A stretch of 64,000 nucleotides of DNA from Anastrepha obliqua. Lineage: Eukaryota; Arthropoda; Insecta; Diptera; Tephritidae. Location of the stretch: the NCBI RefSeq assembly GCF_027943255.1, contig NC_072896.1, forward strand, positions 64,622,501-64,686,500. Direction: 5' to 3'. How positions within the stretch are numbered: position 1 is the first letter of the stretch; the number at the start of each line of letters is the position of its first letter. Of this stretch, positions 63,650 to 64,000 are shown piece by piece. The notes beneath the pieces are model-generated. The model was given only the letters and a program-made list of their open reading frames with translations. It had not been told where the DNA came from and did not search any database. The position numbers were made by a program, and so were the translations under genes.

Positions 63650-63783
63650 CCACACCTTAGCGTTAACTGTTGTATATACCTTATTTTCTAAATTCTAAAC
63701 AAATTGCTCGTTAGTTAATAAAATTTTTTCTTTGTAACTAGTCGCAATGTAAAAAAAAAGAAAAACAAAAAAAAAATATATAC
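62492..63783 (+). mobile_element. 5'-truncated Jockey-type LINE with 10-base target duplication
   Basis: ATAAATAGAT occurs at 62482-62491 and 63784-63793. The element ends in an A-rich tail (63750-63783). Polymerase frame is open to its stop, so the copy is well preserved. Confidence 0.85.
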
Positions 63784-63793
63784 ATAAATAGAT

Positions 63794-64000
63794 TATATAA
63801 TTATTTATACTTACAGATAACTTCATCCGTATTTGTGTTGGAAAATATTCTTTCTATACTTCTGTTTTGAATTATAGTAGTTACTGTAATTTTACTAATA
63901 TGAATTGAAGCACTTGATGTATTAACAGGTACTTGTTTATTGTATTACATCCGCTAATTAGTAAATGATGAGATATATTTATTAACCAGAGTTAATGAAC
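63794..64000. other. AT-rich end of window
   Basis: No feature recognised. Confidence 0.3.

Noticed and set aside
1..64000. A new multi-gene biological system
   Set aside because: All clear multi-domain frames apart from five host genes and two small candidates belong to known types of mobile element. No gene cluster with a common role is visible.

Overview
The window looks like euchromatin of a higher fly, most probably a true fruit fly (Tephritidae). This is an inference. It rests on AT-rich DNA with short fly-type introns, two cytochrome c paralogues beside the V-ATPase subunit H gene (from memory the same genes sit together near cytological 36A on Drosophila melanogaster 2L), and a very heavy load of Tc1/mariner elements, including the DD41D 'rosa' type first described in Ceratitis. 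No bacterial or viral gene organisation and no CRISPR array was seen.

Host genes. A CHCH-domain COX assembly protein (Cmc1 type, + strand, 4540-4959) converges tail to tail, 7 bases apart, with a two-exon tRNA-splicing endonuclease subunit Sen2 gene (- strand, 4967-5727). VhaSFD (V-ATPase subunit H, + strand, 8824-23576) has seven coding exons, all traceable, and encodes 473 residues. Its second intron is 12.8 kb and full of transposon debris. Cyt-c-p (- strand, 32240-32566) and the Cyt-c-d-like paralogue (- strand, 40480-40803) lie 7.9 kb apart. Two further small open frames may be host exons: 20049-20285, inside the VhaSFD intron with an in-phase splice acceptor, and 57390-57560.

Region by region. 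1-3171 is a DNA transposon with TIRs of about 85 bp and a nearly readable spliced gene. 3180-4300 holds a possible LTR-element primer site and a SINE. 4.3-5.9 kb is genic. 6.1-7.7 kb holds LINE remnants. 8.8-23.6 kb is VhaSFD, whose intron contains a Tigger fossil, LINE tails, an intact DD41D transposon, its deleted relatives and a decayed mariner-type element. 24.7-31.0 kb is one I-clade LINE on the - strand, interrupted by a 1.6-kb Tc1 element and a SINE. 31.2-44.1 kb holds the cytochrome c genes, MITEs, LOA/R1-type LINEs and a direct duplication. 44.5-49.1 kb is MITE-rich. 49.3-57.0 kb is a run of three LINEs with a SINE. 57.3-64 kb holds a possible exon, mariner relics, SINEs and a well-preserved Jockey-type LINE end.

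The window as a whole. I found no multi-gene system that works as a unit. The interest lies in (i) several mobile families whose borders, target duplications and even empty sites can be read inside this one window: a tRNA-derived SINE with A and B boxes, a short (CAA)n-tailed retroposon, a TA-flanked element with a MADF-like start, and a TTAA-targeting MITE nested in it; (ii) the candidate nested or alternative exon in VhaSFD; and (iii) the diverged testis-type cytochrome c. The residues, splice sites and repeats cited were read directly. Family names come from motif memory and no database was searched.
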